DNA from: Roseinatronobacter alkalisoli
Lineage (GTDB): Bacteria > Pseudomonadota > Alphaproteobacteria > Rhodobacterales > Rhodobacteraceae
Assembly: GCF_028745735.1 (NCBI RefSeq)
Contig: NZ_JAQZSM010000017.1
Location: 26,660-90,659 of the forward strand
Direction of reading: 5' to 3'
Length of the DNA stretch: 64,000 nucleotides
Positions 19,334-28,378 of the stretch are shown in pieces. Both the position numbers and the translations under genes were made by a program. Every line of letters begins with the position of its first letter. The stretch's first letter is position 1. A model generated the notes under the pieces. It had not been told where the DNA came from. It searched no databases and was given only the letters and a program-made list of their open reading frames with translations.

Positions 19334-19788
19334 CCGGCAGACCGCCGCATTTCTGCCCAGCGAAACACCAGTGTCAGGGCAATTCCGGTGAAAACAATCA
19401 TCCCCGCCAGCAAAAGCAGAAAATCCAGTTGTGCCATCCGCGTCAGATGTTCGACAAAACCACCAACAAATCCAAGAAACGCAGCTTCCAGCGATGAATA
19501 GCGCATCTGATACCCCAGCCTGAAAACATTGTAGGCCCCGATCACGAAAAGCGACAGAAACACCGTGACAATGACCCCCTGCAAGACCTGAAACACGGAC
19601 TGAACGAAGCCCGATGCGATACGCGCGCCCACATATTTCCAGCCGGTTAATGCGGCAATCACAGCAACGACATGGACGCCCTGTCCCTGCCGGGGCGGGT
19701 GTTCATAAAGGGTTATATACTGCGCCACCGCGTAAACCGCGAGGGCCGCAAACACGATGGCCGCAGCCAGTTTTGTCAATGTCGGCAT
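19330..19788 (-). CDS. trgA: TrgA-family membrane protein (tellurite resistance)
   Basis: 152 aa with four predicted membrane segments: residues about 5-24, 38-57, 66-90 and 120-142. The conserved middle reads GWKYVGARIASGF and AYNVFRLGYQMRYSSLEAAF. It resembles the TrgA family found in Rhodobacterales, where trgA and trgB form a tellurite-resistance pair. It is directly upstream of, and overlaps, trgB. The mechanism is unknown for the family. Confidence 0.8.
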   Translation of the reverse strand: MPTLTKLAAAIVFAALAVYAVAQYITLYEHPPRQGQGVHVVAVIAALTGWKYVGARIASGFVQSVFQVLQGVIVTVFLSLFVIGAYNVFRLGYQMRYSSLEAAFLGFVGGFVEHLTRMAQLDFLLLLAGMIVFTGIALTLVFRWAEMRRSAG

Positions 19789-19868
19789 GAATTCTTTGTC
19801 CGCGCTGTTACCCGTTCTTTACTACGGCGGGATTAACAGTTTCACAACACTGCGCGCGGCAGATGATG

Positions 19869-21122
19869 TCAGTCCCCGCCCGGGCGTTGCAAAACAAGCT
19901 GCGTGACATCGCAATTGCCCTGCCGGAACGCCCCCGCACAGGATGTCAGGTAGAATTCCCACATCCGGCGGAACCGGTCATCATAACCAAGGGGCGCAAT
20001 CTGCGGCCATTTTTCAATAAAGCGCGCGTGCCAGCGCCGCAGGGTTTCGGAGTAGCTTTGCCCGAAATCATGGGTGGTGACATAGTGCAACCCGCTTGCC
20101 TCTGCCATGCGCCGCACTGGACCGGGCGCGCCCAGCATACCACCCGGAAATATATATTTTTGTATAAAATCAACATGTTTTCGGTATGTTTTAAACCGTT
20201 CATCCGACACCATGATAATCTGAATAACCGCGTTCGCCTGCGGCTTCAGCCGATCGTGCACCGCCTTGAAATAGGTTGGCCAGTATCGTTCGCCCACAGC
20301 CTCGAACATCTCGATAGAGGCAATTCCGTCGAACTGCCCGCGCGTGTCGCGGTAATCCTGCATGCGGATGTCGACGCGGTCGCCTATCCCGGCGGCCTGC
20401 ATGCGTGCGTGCGCATAATCATACTGGGCCTGCGAAATGGTCAGCCCGGTCACCTTCAGCCCGCGCTTCAGTGCCGCATATTCCGCGAACCCGCCCCAGC
20501 CGCAGCCGATTTCCAGCACATGATCGCCCGCATTCACCCCCATCCGGTCAATCATGGCCGCATATTTCGCTTCCTGCGCCGCTTCCAGACTTTCCTGCCC
20601 GGTCGTGAATATGCCCGATGAATAGGTCATGCTGTCATCCAGCCACAGACCGTAGAAATCATTCCCCAGATCATAGTGATAGGCAATGTTCCTGCGGGCC
20701 TGCGCCTTCGAATTCGCGCGCAGCCAGTGCCGGACACGTTCCATCGCGCGCACCAGCTTCATCGGCAACACCTCATCATAAAGCGACGGGTTGTCGTCAT
20801 TGATCAGGTCCATGAAGGCCTGCAGGTCAGGCGTGCTCCAGCCGCCCTCCATGTAGCTTTCGGCAAAGCCGATATCCCCCTCGCGGACGAGGCGCGCAAA
20901 CAGGTCAGGGTCATGCACATCGATCGCGGCAACATAGCCCGGTGCCTGCCCCTGAAACCGGAAGATGCGCCCGTCCGGCAAGCCCACATCCAGCCGCCCC
21001 CGGTTCAGACCGGATGCCATGGCATGCGCCGCCGCAAAGAAGCGTGGCAAACGTTCCTGATTTTCAAGCGTCGTCAGAACCTGCGGTATCATGACATCAG
21101 ATGATATTGTTTCGTCGCGCAT
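19869..21122 (-). CDS. cfa: Cyclopropane-fatty-acyl-phospholipid synthase family protein
   Basis: 417 aa. The C-terminal two thirds form a SAM-dependent methyltransferase with motif I in VLEIGCGWGGFAEYAA, preceded by HYDLGNDFYGLWLDDSMTYSSG, a hallmark of CFA/mycolic acid cyclopropane synthases. The motifs IASIEMFEAVGERYWPTYF and QKYIFPGGMLG are also present. It would transfer a methylene group to unsaturated membrane lipids. The start is either TTG at 21128 or ATG at 21122; a GAAGGAAAA site precedes both. It follows the photolyase gene by about 30 bp, so the two are probably co-transcribed. Confidence 0.92.
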   Translation of the reverse strand: MRDETISSDVMIPQVLTTLENQERLPRFFAAAHAMASGLNRGRLDVGLPDGRIFRFQGQAPGYVAAIDVHDPDLFARLVREGDIGFAESYMEGGWSTPDLQAFMDLINDDNPSLYDEVLPMKLVRAMERVRHWLRANSKAQARRNIAYHYDLGNDFYGLWLDDSMTYSSGIFTTGQESLEAAQEAKYAAMIDRMGVNAGDHVLEIGCGWGGFAEYAALKRGLKVTGLTISQAQYDYAHARMQAAGIGDRVDIRMQDYRDTRGQFDGIASIEMFEAVGERYWPTYFKAVHDRLKPQANAVIQIIMVSDERFKTYRKHVDFIQKYIFPGGMLGAPGPVRRMAEASGLHYVTTHDFGQSYSETLRRWHARFIEKWPQIAPLGYDDRFRRMWEFYLTSCAGAFRQGNCDVTQLVLQRPGGD

Positions 21123-21153
21123 TGGCAATATTTTCCTTCTTCCCCAAAGGAAT

Positions 21154-22572
21154 TCATGTTTTATTTTTTATATCATAGGCTTGAAGGGCGATCTTGCGGC
21201 CTTCTGCAAGGTCCACCAACGGGTTGGGGCGGGCCATCTGCGGCGAAAGCTGCCAGCTCCGGGGGCAGGCCCGGAAAAATGCCTGTGCCGTTTCGGGGGC
21301 TGATGCGCTGATTTCAGCAAGCCACTTGCGGCGATAACGCCCCTCCGGGTCGAATTTCCGTGCCTGGGTGTCGGGGTTGAAAATGCGGAAATAGGGTGCC
21401 GCATCCGGGCCGGACCCCGCCACCCATTGCCACCCCATCGCATTTGCCGCCGGATCCCAGTCCACAAGGCATTGCGCAAACCAGTCCTGCCCGACACGCC
21501 AATGCGTCAGCATATGCTTGGTCAGATAGGACGCAACCAGCATACGCGCGCGGTTATGCATGCGCCCGGTGACATATAATTCGCGCATCGCCGCATCGAT
21601 CACATCTATCCCGGTGCGCCCCTGTTTCCAGCGCAACACACCCGTCCCGTCATTCGACCACGGAAAACTGTCCCAGCCGTCGCGCCAGTTCCGTGACACG
21701 ATATGCGGGGTGTGAAAGATCAGGTGATAGGCAAATTCGCGCCAGACAATTTCCTTCAGAAAATGCGCGGCACCGGCTTTGCCCGCATCCAGTGCATGTT
21801 GCCCCGCCCGCCACAGCGCACCGGGGCTGATTTCGCCATAGGTCAGGTTCTCCGACAGGCCGGAACACGCATCCTGATCCAGAAATTCGCGCTGGTCCTG
21901 ATAATCGGCGACGTTGCGGTCAATGAAATACGCAAGCCGTGTGCGCGCCGCATCCTCGCCGATATGCAGATGGGGGTGCACCACATCTGCGCCGCGGTTC
22001 ATCGCGCGCCCCAATCCCCAATCCGCCAGACTATCGCTGTCGGGCCACTGCGCCGGTGCGCGCAGACATTCCGGTGCTGGCAGGTGGGGGGCGACATCCA
22101 GATCCTTTACCGCACGCCAGAACGGCGAATAAACCTGATAGAATGTTCCCTGCCCTGTCTGCACCTGCCATGGTTCAAACAGCAGATGCCCGGAGAAGCT
22201 TTGCGCATCCACGCCACTGTCCCGCAGCGCCGCTTTTACCTTTTTGTCGCGCGCCACCTGATCGGGGTCATATTGCCTGCCCCACCAGACCGCGGTTGCA
22301 CCGATCTGCGCAATCAGTTGCTGCAACACTGTCAGCGCGTCCCCCCTGCGCAGGATCAGTTTTGAACCCATGTCATCCAGACAGCGTGCAAAGCGTGCCA
22401 CCCCCAGCCCCAGACGCCATTTCGGCGCGGCGCCCAAGCCCTCCACCAGCGGGTCACAGATGAACAGCGCAATCACCGGGCGATCGGAAGATGCCGCCGC
22501 ATGCAAAACAGGGTTATCCGCCAGACGCAGATCGCGCCGGACCCACCAGATAACAGGGGAAAGCTGTGTCAC
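21154..22572 (-). CDS. phrB: Deoxyribodipyrimidine photolyase
   Basis: 472 aa. The N-terminal alpha/beta domain (VIWWVRRDLRLADNPVL) and the FAD-binding helical domain are both complete. The latter shows WREFAYHLIFHTP, TGRMHNRARMLVASYLTKHML and DWDPAANAMGWQWVAGSGPDAAPYFR (shown here in part). It repairs cyclobutane pyrimidine dimers with light. The start codon is GTG at 22572. The gene sits between a class V aminotransferase gene and cfa on the same strand. In Rhodobacter, photolyase and CFA synthase genes belong to the singlet-oxygen sigma-E regulon, so their adjacency fits, although I could not find a clear sigma-E promoter. Confidence 0.95.
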   Translation of the reverse strand: MTQLSPVIWWVRRDLRLADNPVLHAAASSDRPVIALFICDPLVEGLGAAPKWRLGLGVARFARCLDDMGSKLILRRGDALTVLQQLIAQIGATAVWWGRQYDPDQVARDKKVKAALRDSGVDAQSFSGHLLFEPWQVQTGQGTFYQVYSPFWRAVKDLDVAPHLPAPECLRAPAQWPDSDSLADWGLGRAMNRGADVVHPHLHIGEDAARTRLAYFIDRNVADYQDQREFLDQDACSGLSENLTYGEISPGALWRAGQHALDAGKAGAAHFLKEIVWREFAYHLIFHTPHIVSRNWRDGWDSFPWSNDGTGVLRWKQGRTGIDVIDAAMRELYVTGRMHNRARMLVASYLTKHMLTHWRVGQDWFAQCLVDWDPAANAMGWQWVAGSGPDAAPYFRIFNPDTQARKFDPEGRYRRKWLAEISASAPETAQAFFRACPRSWQLSPQMARPNPLVDLAEGRKIALQAYDIKNKT

Positions 22573-22647
22573 GTTTCGTCACGCTTCATCTAGCAAAAAA
22601 TACTTATCTGCCCCCCCTGCCGGAACCGAAAATCCGCTGGCGGGGCG

Positions 22648-23886
22648 TCACAAGACCTGATCTAGCGCCAGAATCAGCGCGTCAAGATCAGCCGCTGTTG
22701 TATAATGCACAAAAGACAACCGCAGCACGCCCGGCGCCGGATCGATCCCCAGCGCCTGCAAGGCGCGGTTCGCATAAAAACTGCCGCCACCCGCCATAAT
22801 CCCCTGCGCGGCCAGTGCCTGCGCCAGATCAACGCCCGGACGGGCATGTTCCAGCGCGACTGTGGGCGCACGGCCCGCCGCCCCGTCCGGGCCGATCAGG
22901 CGCAGGTCGTTGCGGCCCGTCACATAATCCAGCAAGGGTTGCAGCAACTGGGTTTCATGCGCGCGCATCAGATCATGCACCTGCGCCATGCGTGCGGCGG
23001 CACCTTGTTGCGGGTCTGCCCCGAAATGATGGGCATGCAGCGCATCGAAATAATCCGCCATCCCCGCACAGGCGGCAATCTGCGCATGGTCCGGCCCGGC
23101 GGGAGTGAAGCGTTTGTATAGCGTATCAGCATTGAAATAATGCGCCTGATCGGGCAGTTGCATGCCCAGTTCACGCCGGATCGTCATCAGGCCCTGATGC
23201 GGCCCATAGGTTTTATAGGCGGAAAACAGATAGATATCGGCCCCCAAATCGCGAATATCCGGCAGGCCATGCGGCGCATAGGACACCCCGTCCACGCAGG
23301 ACCATATGCCCGCCTGCCGCAGCCCTGCACAGATCGCGGCCACCGGGTTGATTTCCCCCACAATATTCGAGCAATGCGGGAAACACACCAGCCGCACCTT
23401 GTCATCAATCAACTGCCAGAGTGCGCCGGGGTCCAGATGGCCGCTGGCCGGGTCAATCCGCCATTCGCGCACTGTGATCCCGCGCGCGGCCAGCCGCCGC
23501 CATGGGCCTGAATTCGCTTCATGGTCCTGATTGGTCACGACAATCGCATCGCCCGGCGACAGCATCTCGCCAAAGGCCTGCGCCAGCACATAGGTATTGG
23601 CGCTGGTTGACGGGCCAAAACTCAACTCCTCGGGGTCAATGCCCATCATCGCGGCCAGACGACTGCGGGCCTCATCCATCTCTGCGCCCGCTGCGCGCGA
23701 CGCGGCATAGGCCCCATAGGGCTGCACCTTGCGTTCATGATAATAGCGAAACAGCCGGTCAATCACCGGCTGACAGGTATATGACCCGCCAGCGTTTTCG
23801 AAAAAGCGCTGGCCTTCCAGCGCGGGCTGGGCAAAGGCGGGAAACATGGCGCGGACAAAACCGGTATCCAGTACAGGCAGGGTCAT
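22648..23886 (-). CDS. Class V aminotransferase / cysteine desulfurase-like protein
   Basis: 412 aa PLP enzyme of the NifS/SufS-like fold. FFENAGGSYTCQPVIDRL starts the fold, FGPSTSANTYVLAQAFG and VTNQDHEANSGPW are typical, and the PLP lysine is in LFSAYKTYGPHQG. The active-site cysteine loop of true desulfurases is not obvious, so it may act on another substrate (selenocysteine lyase-like, isopenicillin epimerase-like or kynureninase-like relatives exist). Of two possible ATGs, 23886 has an AAGGA site at a normal 9 nt spacing, whereas 23895 directly abuts that site. Confidence 0.85.
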   Translation of the reverse strand: MTLPVLDTGFVRAMFPAFAQPALEGQRFFENAGGSYTCQPVIDRLFRYYHERKVQPYGAYAASRAAGAEMDEARSRLAAMMGIDPEELSFGPSTSANTYVLAQAFGEMLSPGDAIVVTNQDHEANSGPWRRLAARGITVREWRIDPASGHLDPGALWQLIDDKVRLVCFPHCSNIVGEINPVAAICAGLRQAGIWSCVDGVSYAPHGLPDIRDLGADIYLFSAYKTYGPHQGLMTIRRELGMQLPDQAHYFNADTLYKRFTPAGPDHAQIAACAGMADYFDALHAHHFGADPQQGAAARMAQVHDLMRAHETQLLQPLLDYVTGRNDLRLIGPDGAAGRAPTVALEHARPGVDLAQALAAQGIMAGGGSFYANRALQALGIDPAPGVLRLSFVHYTTAADLDALILALDQVL

Positions 23887-24002
23887 GACGGGCATTCCTT
23901 GATCGGATAATCGCCTGTCAGTCTGCGTCGGCCATTCGCCGGGCGCAAGCCGCAGACAACTTTAATGTCCAGTGTAAATGGAGATCGGTTTGAACAGTCC
24001 GC

Positions 24003-24222
24003 TTGCAGGTGGTTCTGGCCTGAAGGGGACGTTTGCACTCGGATCAAGCCCGCGCTATCGGTGGGCCGGGGTCTGCCGGTCCGACGTTATAGGGATGCAG
24101 TTTATGCAGGCGGCATCTTTCTGAGCTCAAAGGACTGAACTGCCCTTGGGTCATCGGCAGGCCGCGGGACGGCCCACCGATGGCGCGGCGGCCTGCGGCC
24201 TTGATTCCGCGCCTTTGGGTGA
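24003..24222 (+). repeat. Dispersed intergenic inverted-repeat element, copy 3
   Basis: Forward-oriented copy in the 390 bp gap upstream of the aminotransferase gene. It begins with TTGCAGGTGGTTCTGGCCTG, which is identical in copy 5. It then has CCCGCGCTATCGGTGGGCCG, the core TTTATGCAGGCGGCAT, the arm GGCAGGCCGCGGGACGGCCC, and ends at TCCGCGCCTTTGGG. The left arm CGCGCTATCGGTGGGCCG is nearly the reverse complement of CGGCCCACCGATGGCGCG in the right arm, so the whole can fold into one long hairpin. Confidence 0.8.
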
Positions 24223-24276
24223 CTGCTTCAGGCCGAATTTAACCAACCTGGCGGCTTCCCCCGGAGGCGGGTTGCA

Positions 24277-24891
24277 TTAGCCAGTACCCAGAATCACCCG
24301 GATATAATTCTGCGTTTCTGCAAATGGTGGAATGCCGCCATGCGTTTCCACTGCGCCGGGGCCGGCATTATAGGCCGCAAGCGCCAGCCGCCAGTCGCCG
24401 AACCTGTCATACATCATGCGCAGATACCGCGCGCCGCCATCCAGGTTCTGCTGCGGATCATGCGGGTCGACCCGCAGCATACGCGCCGTGTCGGGCATCA
24501 GCTGTGCCAACCCGATCGCACCTTTATGCGACACGGCAGCCGGGTTCCACCGGCTTTCCTGATGGACCAGTCGCAGGAACAGATCTTCGGGAATATTGTG
24601 CTTGCGTGCCGCACTGCGGGCAAACTCGGCAAAAGCCCCGGTTTCCGGGCCGGAATAGCGCGGAATACTGGTGTCATCGCGCGCCTTGTCACGCGCATTC
24701 GGCAATAACCGGACAGAGGCCGAATATTGTTCCGACAGCCGCCCGTCGATAACGCGCGACGCCCGTGCCACCACATCTGTCCGTCCTGCCCCTGCATTGC
24801 TGCGCGACAGACTCAGCCCCTGCCCGAATGCATCGGAAGGGGCGAATGCGACAATCATCGCAAGGCCGGATATAAGCAGGACAGCGCGCAT
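24277..24891 (-). CDS. Lytic transglycosylase (SLT family), secreted
   Basis: 204 aa. A signal peptide ([23 protein letters not shown]) precedes a low-complexity spacer and a C-terminal lysozyme-like SLT domain. The catalytic Glu is in [20 protein letters not shown], followed by [22 protein letters not shown] and [13 protein letters not shown]. It would cleave peptidoglycan glycan strands in the periplasm. The frame is open upstream to 25356, but the ATG at 24891 starts exactly at the signal peptide. It is divergent from ssb. Confidence 0.9.
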   Translation of the reverse strand: MRAVLLISGLAMIVAFAPSDAFGQGLSLSRSNAGAGRTDVVARASRVIDGRLSEQYSASVRLLPNARDKARDDTSIPRYSGPETGAFAEFARSAARKHNIPEDLFLRLVHQESRWNPAAVSHKGAIGLAQLMPDTARMLRVDPHDPQQNLDGGARYLRMMYDRFGDWRLALAAYNAGPGAVETHGGIPPFAETQNYIRVILGTG

Positions 24892-25080
24892 GACCCTATT
24901 CCATAATGCAAATCCGCAAACAGCGCTATAGCCGAAATGCGCCATCAGCACTGCCCGGGCGCGGGTTTTTCTTGACCCGCCCGCACAGAACCGCATTCCT
25001 TGCTTTACGCCGCGCGACCAATGATAGAAAACGGCGCGTGAAACCAAATGCAGATTCGAGATGACACGCAGGGGGCATAT

Positions 25081-25584
25081 ATGGCTGGTTCGGTGAACAA
25101 GGTAATTCTGATTGGCAATCTGGGGCGCGATCCGGAAGTGCGCACCTTCCCGGATGGCGGCAAGATCTGCAACCTGCGCATTGCCACATCCGAACGCTGG
25201 CGCGACCGTACCTCTGGCGAGCAGCGCGAACGCACGGAATGGCACAATGTCGTTCTGCGCGGCGAAGGGCTGGTGCGCGTGGCGGAACAATACCTGCGCA
25301 AAGGGTCCAAAATCTATGTCGAGGGCACGCTGCAAACCCGCAAATGGCAGGACCAAAGCGGCCAGGACCGCTATTCGACCGATGTTGTCGTGGCTGGCAT
25401 GGGCGGCACATTGACCATGCTGGACGGGCGCGGCGAAGGTGGTGGCGGCGCTGGCGGCGGTGGTGCCGCCGGGGGCAGCGGCGGCGGATATGACCGCGAT
25501 CAGGGCTATGGCGCCAGCTATGGCGGGTCGGGCAGTTCCGCACCCGCAGGCCCGTCTGACATGGATGATGAAATTCCGTTCTAA
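25081..25584 (+). CDS. ssb: Single-stranded DNA-binding protein
   Basis: 167 aa. The OB-fold domain covers residues 1-110 ([19 protein letters not shown], then [13 protein letters not shown] and [17 protein letters not shown]). A Gly-rich flexible linker follows, with the acidic tip DMDDEIPF that binds partner proteins. It protects ssDNA during replication and repair. The ATG at 25081 has an AGGGGG site and the canonical N terminus; an upstream in-frame ATG at 25048 is rejected. No LexA box is seen upstream. Confidence 0.97.
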   Translation: MAGSVNKVILIGNLGRDPEVRTFPDGGKICNLRIATSERWRDRTSGEQRERTEWHNVVLRGEGLVRVAEQYLRKGSKIYVEGTLQTRKWQDQSGQDRYSTDVVVAGMGGTLTMLDGRGEGGGGAGGGGAAGGSGGGYDRDQGYGASYGGSGSSAPAGPSDMDDEIPF

Positions 25585-25591
25585 GCCCCGC

Positions 25592-25626
25592 TTGACGGGT
25601 CCGGCGTCTCAGGATACTGAGACGCC
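25592..25626 (+). promoter_or_regulatory. Probable promoter of tRNA-Gly(CCC) overlapping a perfect hairpin
   Basis: TTGACG at 25592 and TACTGA at 25615 are 17 bp apart and stand 10 bp before the tRNA 5' end, as expected for a sigma-70 promoter. A perfect inverted repeat, GGCGTCTCAG-GATA-CTGAGACGCC (25603-25626), covers the spacer and -10 element. It could also act as the end of the ssb transcript, although it has no T tail. Confidence 0.55.
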
Positions 25627-25629
25627 AAG

Positions 25630-25703
25630 GCGGGTGTAGCTCAATGGTAGAGCGAGAGCTTCCCAAGCTCCAGACGAGGGTTCGATTCCCTTCACCCGCT
25701 CCA
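25630..25703 (+). tRNA. tRNA-Gly(CCC)
   Basis: A cloverleaf can be drawn. The acceptor stem is GCGGGTG / CACCCGC with discriminator T and an encoded CCA. The D arm is GCTC...GAGC, the anticodon loop is TTCCCAA giving anticodon CCC, and the T loop is TTCGATT. The first anticodon-stem pair (A27 with C43) is a mismatch; the others pair. It reads GGG glycine codons. Confidence 0.95.
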
Positions 25704-25889
25704 ATATTTCCCCCAGCAGATACCACAACCACCCGCGACATCGCGGGAATTCCTGTATCATTCAGCATTCTCCCGCTGATCAACCATGTTGATTGCGCTA
25801 ACATCGCAAGTCGCATCAATAACGTCATTGTTTCGACACATCGCAGCGATTAACCCTGCCCGAAACAACCAACCGGACAGGAGCAGCAC

Positions 25890-26819
25890 ATGCGCGCAAC
25901 CCGCATCGTTCAGAAAATTCTCGGCCATTACGAAGCTGACAACCCCGGCGTAAAAGCCAATCTGTGCCGCATACTGATGCAGGGCAAGCTGGGTGGCAGC
26001 GGCAAAATGATCATCCTGCCGGTCGATCAGGGTTTTGAACATGGCCCCGCGCGCAGCTTTGCGCCCAATCCCGCCGCCTATGACCCGCATTATCACTTCC
26101 AGCTGGCCATTGATGCGGGCCTGAACGCTTATGCCGCGCCGCTTGGCATGATCGAAGCGGGTGCCGACACATTCGCCGGGCAAATTCCGACCATCCTGAA
26201 GGTCAACAGCGCCAATTCCCTGATGTCGGACACAGCAGGCAAGAATCAGGCCATCACCGCCAGCGTGGATGATGCGTTGCGCCTTGGCTGCGCGGCTATC
26301 GGTTTTACCATTTATCCCGGTTCGGACTGTGCATTGGGCATGTTCGAGGAAATCAGCGCCATGCGCGAAGAAGCCGCAGCCAAAGGCGTGGCCACAGTCA
26401 TCTGGTCCTATCCGCGCGGCGAGGCAATCACCAAGGACGGTGAAACCGGCATTGATGTGGCAGCCTATGCCGCCCAGATCGCGGCGCTTCTGGGCGCGCA
26501 TATCATCAAGATCAAACTGTCCACCGATCACCTGATGCTGCCCGAAGCCAAGAAAGTCTATGAAGACCAGAAAATCGACATCGCCACACAAGCCGCGCGT
26601 GTCAGACACTGCATGGAGGCCAGCTTCAACGGCCGCCGCATCGTCGTGTTTTCCGGCGGGGCAAAAAAGGGCGAGGATTCCGTTTATGACGATGCGCGCG
26701 CCATCCGCGACGGGGGCGGCAACGGCTCCATCATCGGGCGCAACAGCTTCCAGCGCTCCCGCGAGGACGCGCTGGCCATGCTTGGCAAACTGATCGAGAT
26801 TTACAAGGGCAAGGCCTGA
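25890..26819 (+). CDS. fbaB: Class I fructose-bisphosphate aldolase, archaeal/DhnA type
   Basis: 309 aa (beta/alpha)8 enzyme of the DeoC/FbaB (DhnA) family. Landmarks are ILPVDQGFEHGPARSF, GADTFAGQIPTILKVN, AAIGFTIYPGS, IWSYPRGEA and HIIKIKLSTDHLM, where the Schiff-base lysine lies in the IKIK segment; the end has IIGRNSFQR. It cleaves or forms fructose-1,6-bisphosphate without a metal. It is monocistronic, preceded by about 185 bp without a gene and followed by a strong terminator. Confidence 0.92.
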   Translation: MRATRIVQKILGHYEADNPGVKANLCRILMQGKLGGSGKMIILPVDQGFEHGPARSFAPNPAAYDPHYHFQLAIDAGLNAYAAPLGMIEAGADTFAGQIPTILKVNSANSLMSDTAGKNQAITASVDDALRLGCAAIGFTIYPGSDCALGMFEEISAMREEAAAKGVATVIWSYPRGEAITKDGETGIDVAAYAAQIAALLGAHIIKIKLSTDHLMLPEAKKVYEDQKIDIATQAARVRHCMEASFNGRRIVVFSGGAKKGEDSVYDDARAIRDGGGNGSIIGRNSFQRSREDALAMLGKLIEIYKGKA

Positions 26820-26823
26820 ACCA

Positions 26824-26854
26824 TATTCCCCCCTGCCTTGTGCAAGGTCGGGGG
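26824..26854. other. Long hairpin after fbaB
   Basis: TTCCCCCCTGCCTTG and CAAGGTCGGGGGGAA form an imperfect stem around a two-base centre. There is no T tail. It may protect the mRNA 3' end or work with the terminator about 80 bp further on. Confidence 0.5.
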
Positions 26855-26934
26855 GAACATCCGCACGTAGCGCTCACTGGTCCGCAATACCAGCCCGCGC
26901 CGCCTGTGCATTGAATGGGTGCGGCTGCACCCAG

Positions 26935-26958
26935 AGGGGGCAAAATGCCCCCTTTTTC
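26935..26958 (+). terminator. Intrinsic terminator of fbaB
   Basis: AGGGGGC-AAAAT-GCCCCCT followed by TTTTTCTTTTT. This is a classical forward terminator placed between fbaB and the convergent mltB-like gene. Confidence 0.85.
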
Positions 26959-26970
26959 TTTTTACCGGGG

Positions 26971-28215
26971 TCAGACGCCGCGCCGCAGACGTTCCAGCAA
27001 TTCGCGCGACGGGTTACCACTCACCGCCAACCCCCGCGCGCGCTGATAGGCGCTGATCGCCGATTGCGAATTCGGCCCGATCACCCCATCCGCCCCTTGG
27101 GTATCAAACCCCGCGCGCGTCAGCAGGCGCTGCATTTCCTGCCGCTCGCCCAGTCGCAGGCCATAACGGTCGGGCTGGAAGCTGCCGCGGATCGGACCGC
27201 CACCACGCAACCTGTCAGAAAGATGCCCAATTCCAATAACATAGAACTCGGAGTTATTGTATCGCGTTAGGGCCGTGAAATTGCGGAATGTCATAAACGC
27301 GGGTCCGCGTGGCCCGTCGGGAATGATGATCGACGCTGGCCCATGATCAGCAACCGCGCGCCCGTCCATGTTGCGCACCCCCATCCCGGACCATTCCGAT
27401 ACAGCACGCGAACTGCCCCGCCCGGCAAGCCCGGTATTGAACCCGTCGGGCAGGCGCACTTCCACGCCCCATGGCTGGCCGCGGGTCCACCCCATGCGCG
27501 CCAGATAATTCGCCGCCGATGCCAGCGCATCTGCCGGGTCATCCGCCCAGATATCGCGCCGCCCGTTGCCGGTGAAATCCACGGCATATTCCTGATAGGT
27601 GGTCGGAATGAACTGCGTATGCCCCATCGCGCCTGCCCATGACCCGCGCATATTGGCATCACTGGTATCCCCGCGCTGCAGAATGCGCAGCGCCGCAATC
27701 AACTGGCTTTCGAAAAACGCCCCGCGCCGCCCGTCAAAGGCCAGCGTGGCCAGCGCGGAAACCACCGGAATATCGCCGCGTTCCGTGCCATAGCGTGATT
27801 CCAGCCCCCAGATCGCGGTGATCACCTCTGCCTCGACCCCGTAGCGCCCTTCAATCGCGCGCAGGGTCGTGCCATGGCGCGACAAGGCGGCCCGCCCTGC
27901 CGACAGGCGTTCATCGGACACGGCGATTCCCAGGTAATCTTCCAGCGTGCGGGTGAATTCGGTCTGCCTGCGGTCACGCGCGACAACATCCGGCAGGAAA
28001 CCCGCACTGCGCAAGGCCGGGTCCAGCGTGCCTGCATTTATGCCTGCCGCCAGCGCGCGTGCCCGGAATCCGGCCAGCCAAGTGTCGAAAGCCGGATTCG
28101 CCTGTGGTTGCAGGCGCGTTGTTTGCCGTGCCGTCATTGGCACCCCCCCGCCCATACAGGCCGAAAGCGAAAATGCGGACAGTCCCGCAATACAGAAGCG
28201 TCTTGAAATATCCAT
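26971..28215 (-). CDS. Lytic murein transglycosylase B family lipoprotein (MltB-like 1)
   Basis: 414 aa. The N terminus MDISRRFCIAGLSAFSLSAC is a lipoprotein signal with lipobox LSAC. The SLT_2/MltB domain shows ITAIWGLESRYGTERGDIPV with the catalytic Glu, FESQLIAALRIL and SWAGAMGHTQFIPTTYQ, then the RDIWADDPADALASAANYL motif. A C-terminal PG_binding_1 domain ends the protein. It would cleave murein from the outer-membrane inner face. The frame is open upstream to 28440, but the start at 28215 places the lipobox correctly. A paralogue is divergently encoded 163 bp away. Confidence 0.92.
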   Translation of the reverse strand: MDISRRFCIAGLSAFSLSACMGGGVPMTARQTTRLQPQANPAFDTWLAGFRARALAAGINAGTLDPALRSAGFLPDVVARDRRQTEFTRTLEDYLGIAVSDERLSAGRAALSRHGTTLRAIEGRYGVEAEVITAIWGLESRYGTERGDIPVVSALATLAFDGRRGAFFESQLIAALRILQRGDTSDANMRGSWAGAMGHTQFIPTTYQEYAVDFTGNGRRDIWADDPADALASAANYLARMGWTRGQPWGVEVRLPDGFNTGLAGRGSSRAVSEWSGMGVRNMDGRAVADHGPASIIIPDGPRGPAFMTFRNFTALTRYNNSEFYVIGIGHLSDRLRGGGPIRGSFQPDRYGLRLGERQEMQRLLTRAGFDTQGADGVIGPNSQSAISAYQRARGLAVSGNPSRELLERLRRGV

Positions 28216-28378
28216 GGCACTGCTCAACCCTTTATTGCCTTTTTCCCGCAAGGGTAACGGAACATGGCCCATCAGAAAAGCGGCCATCGGCAAAGACCCG
28301 CATATTGTGAACACAGCCCACTTGGTTCCCCGCCGCCGTATCGCTAGCATGCTGGCAGTCATCACATCGGGGAAATGA

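Noticed and set aside
22573..22650. Sigma-E (RpoE-ChrR type) promoter before phrB
   Set aside because: A TAAG-like -10 exists in a run of G, but no TGATCC-like -35 is at the right distance.
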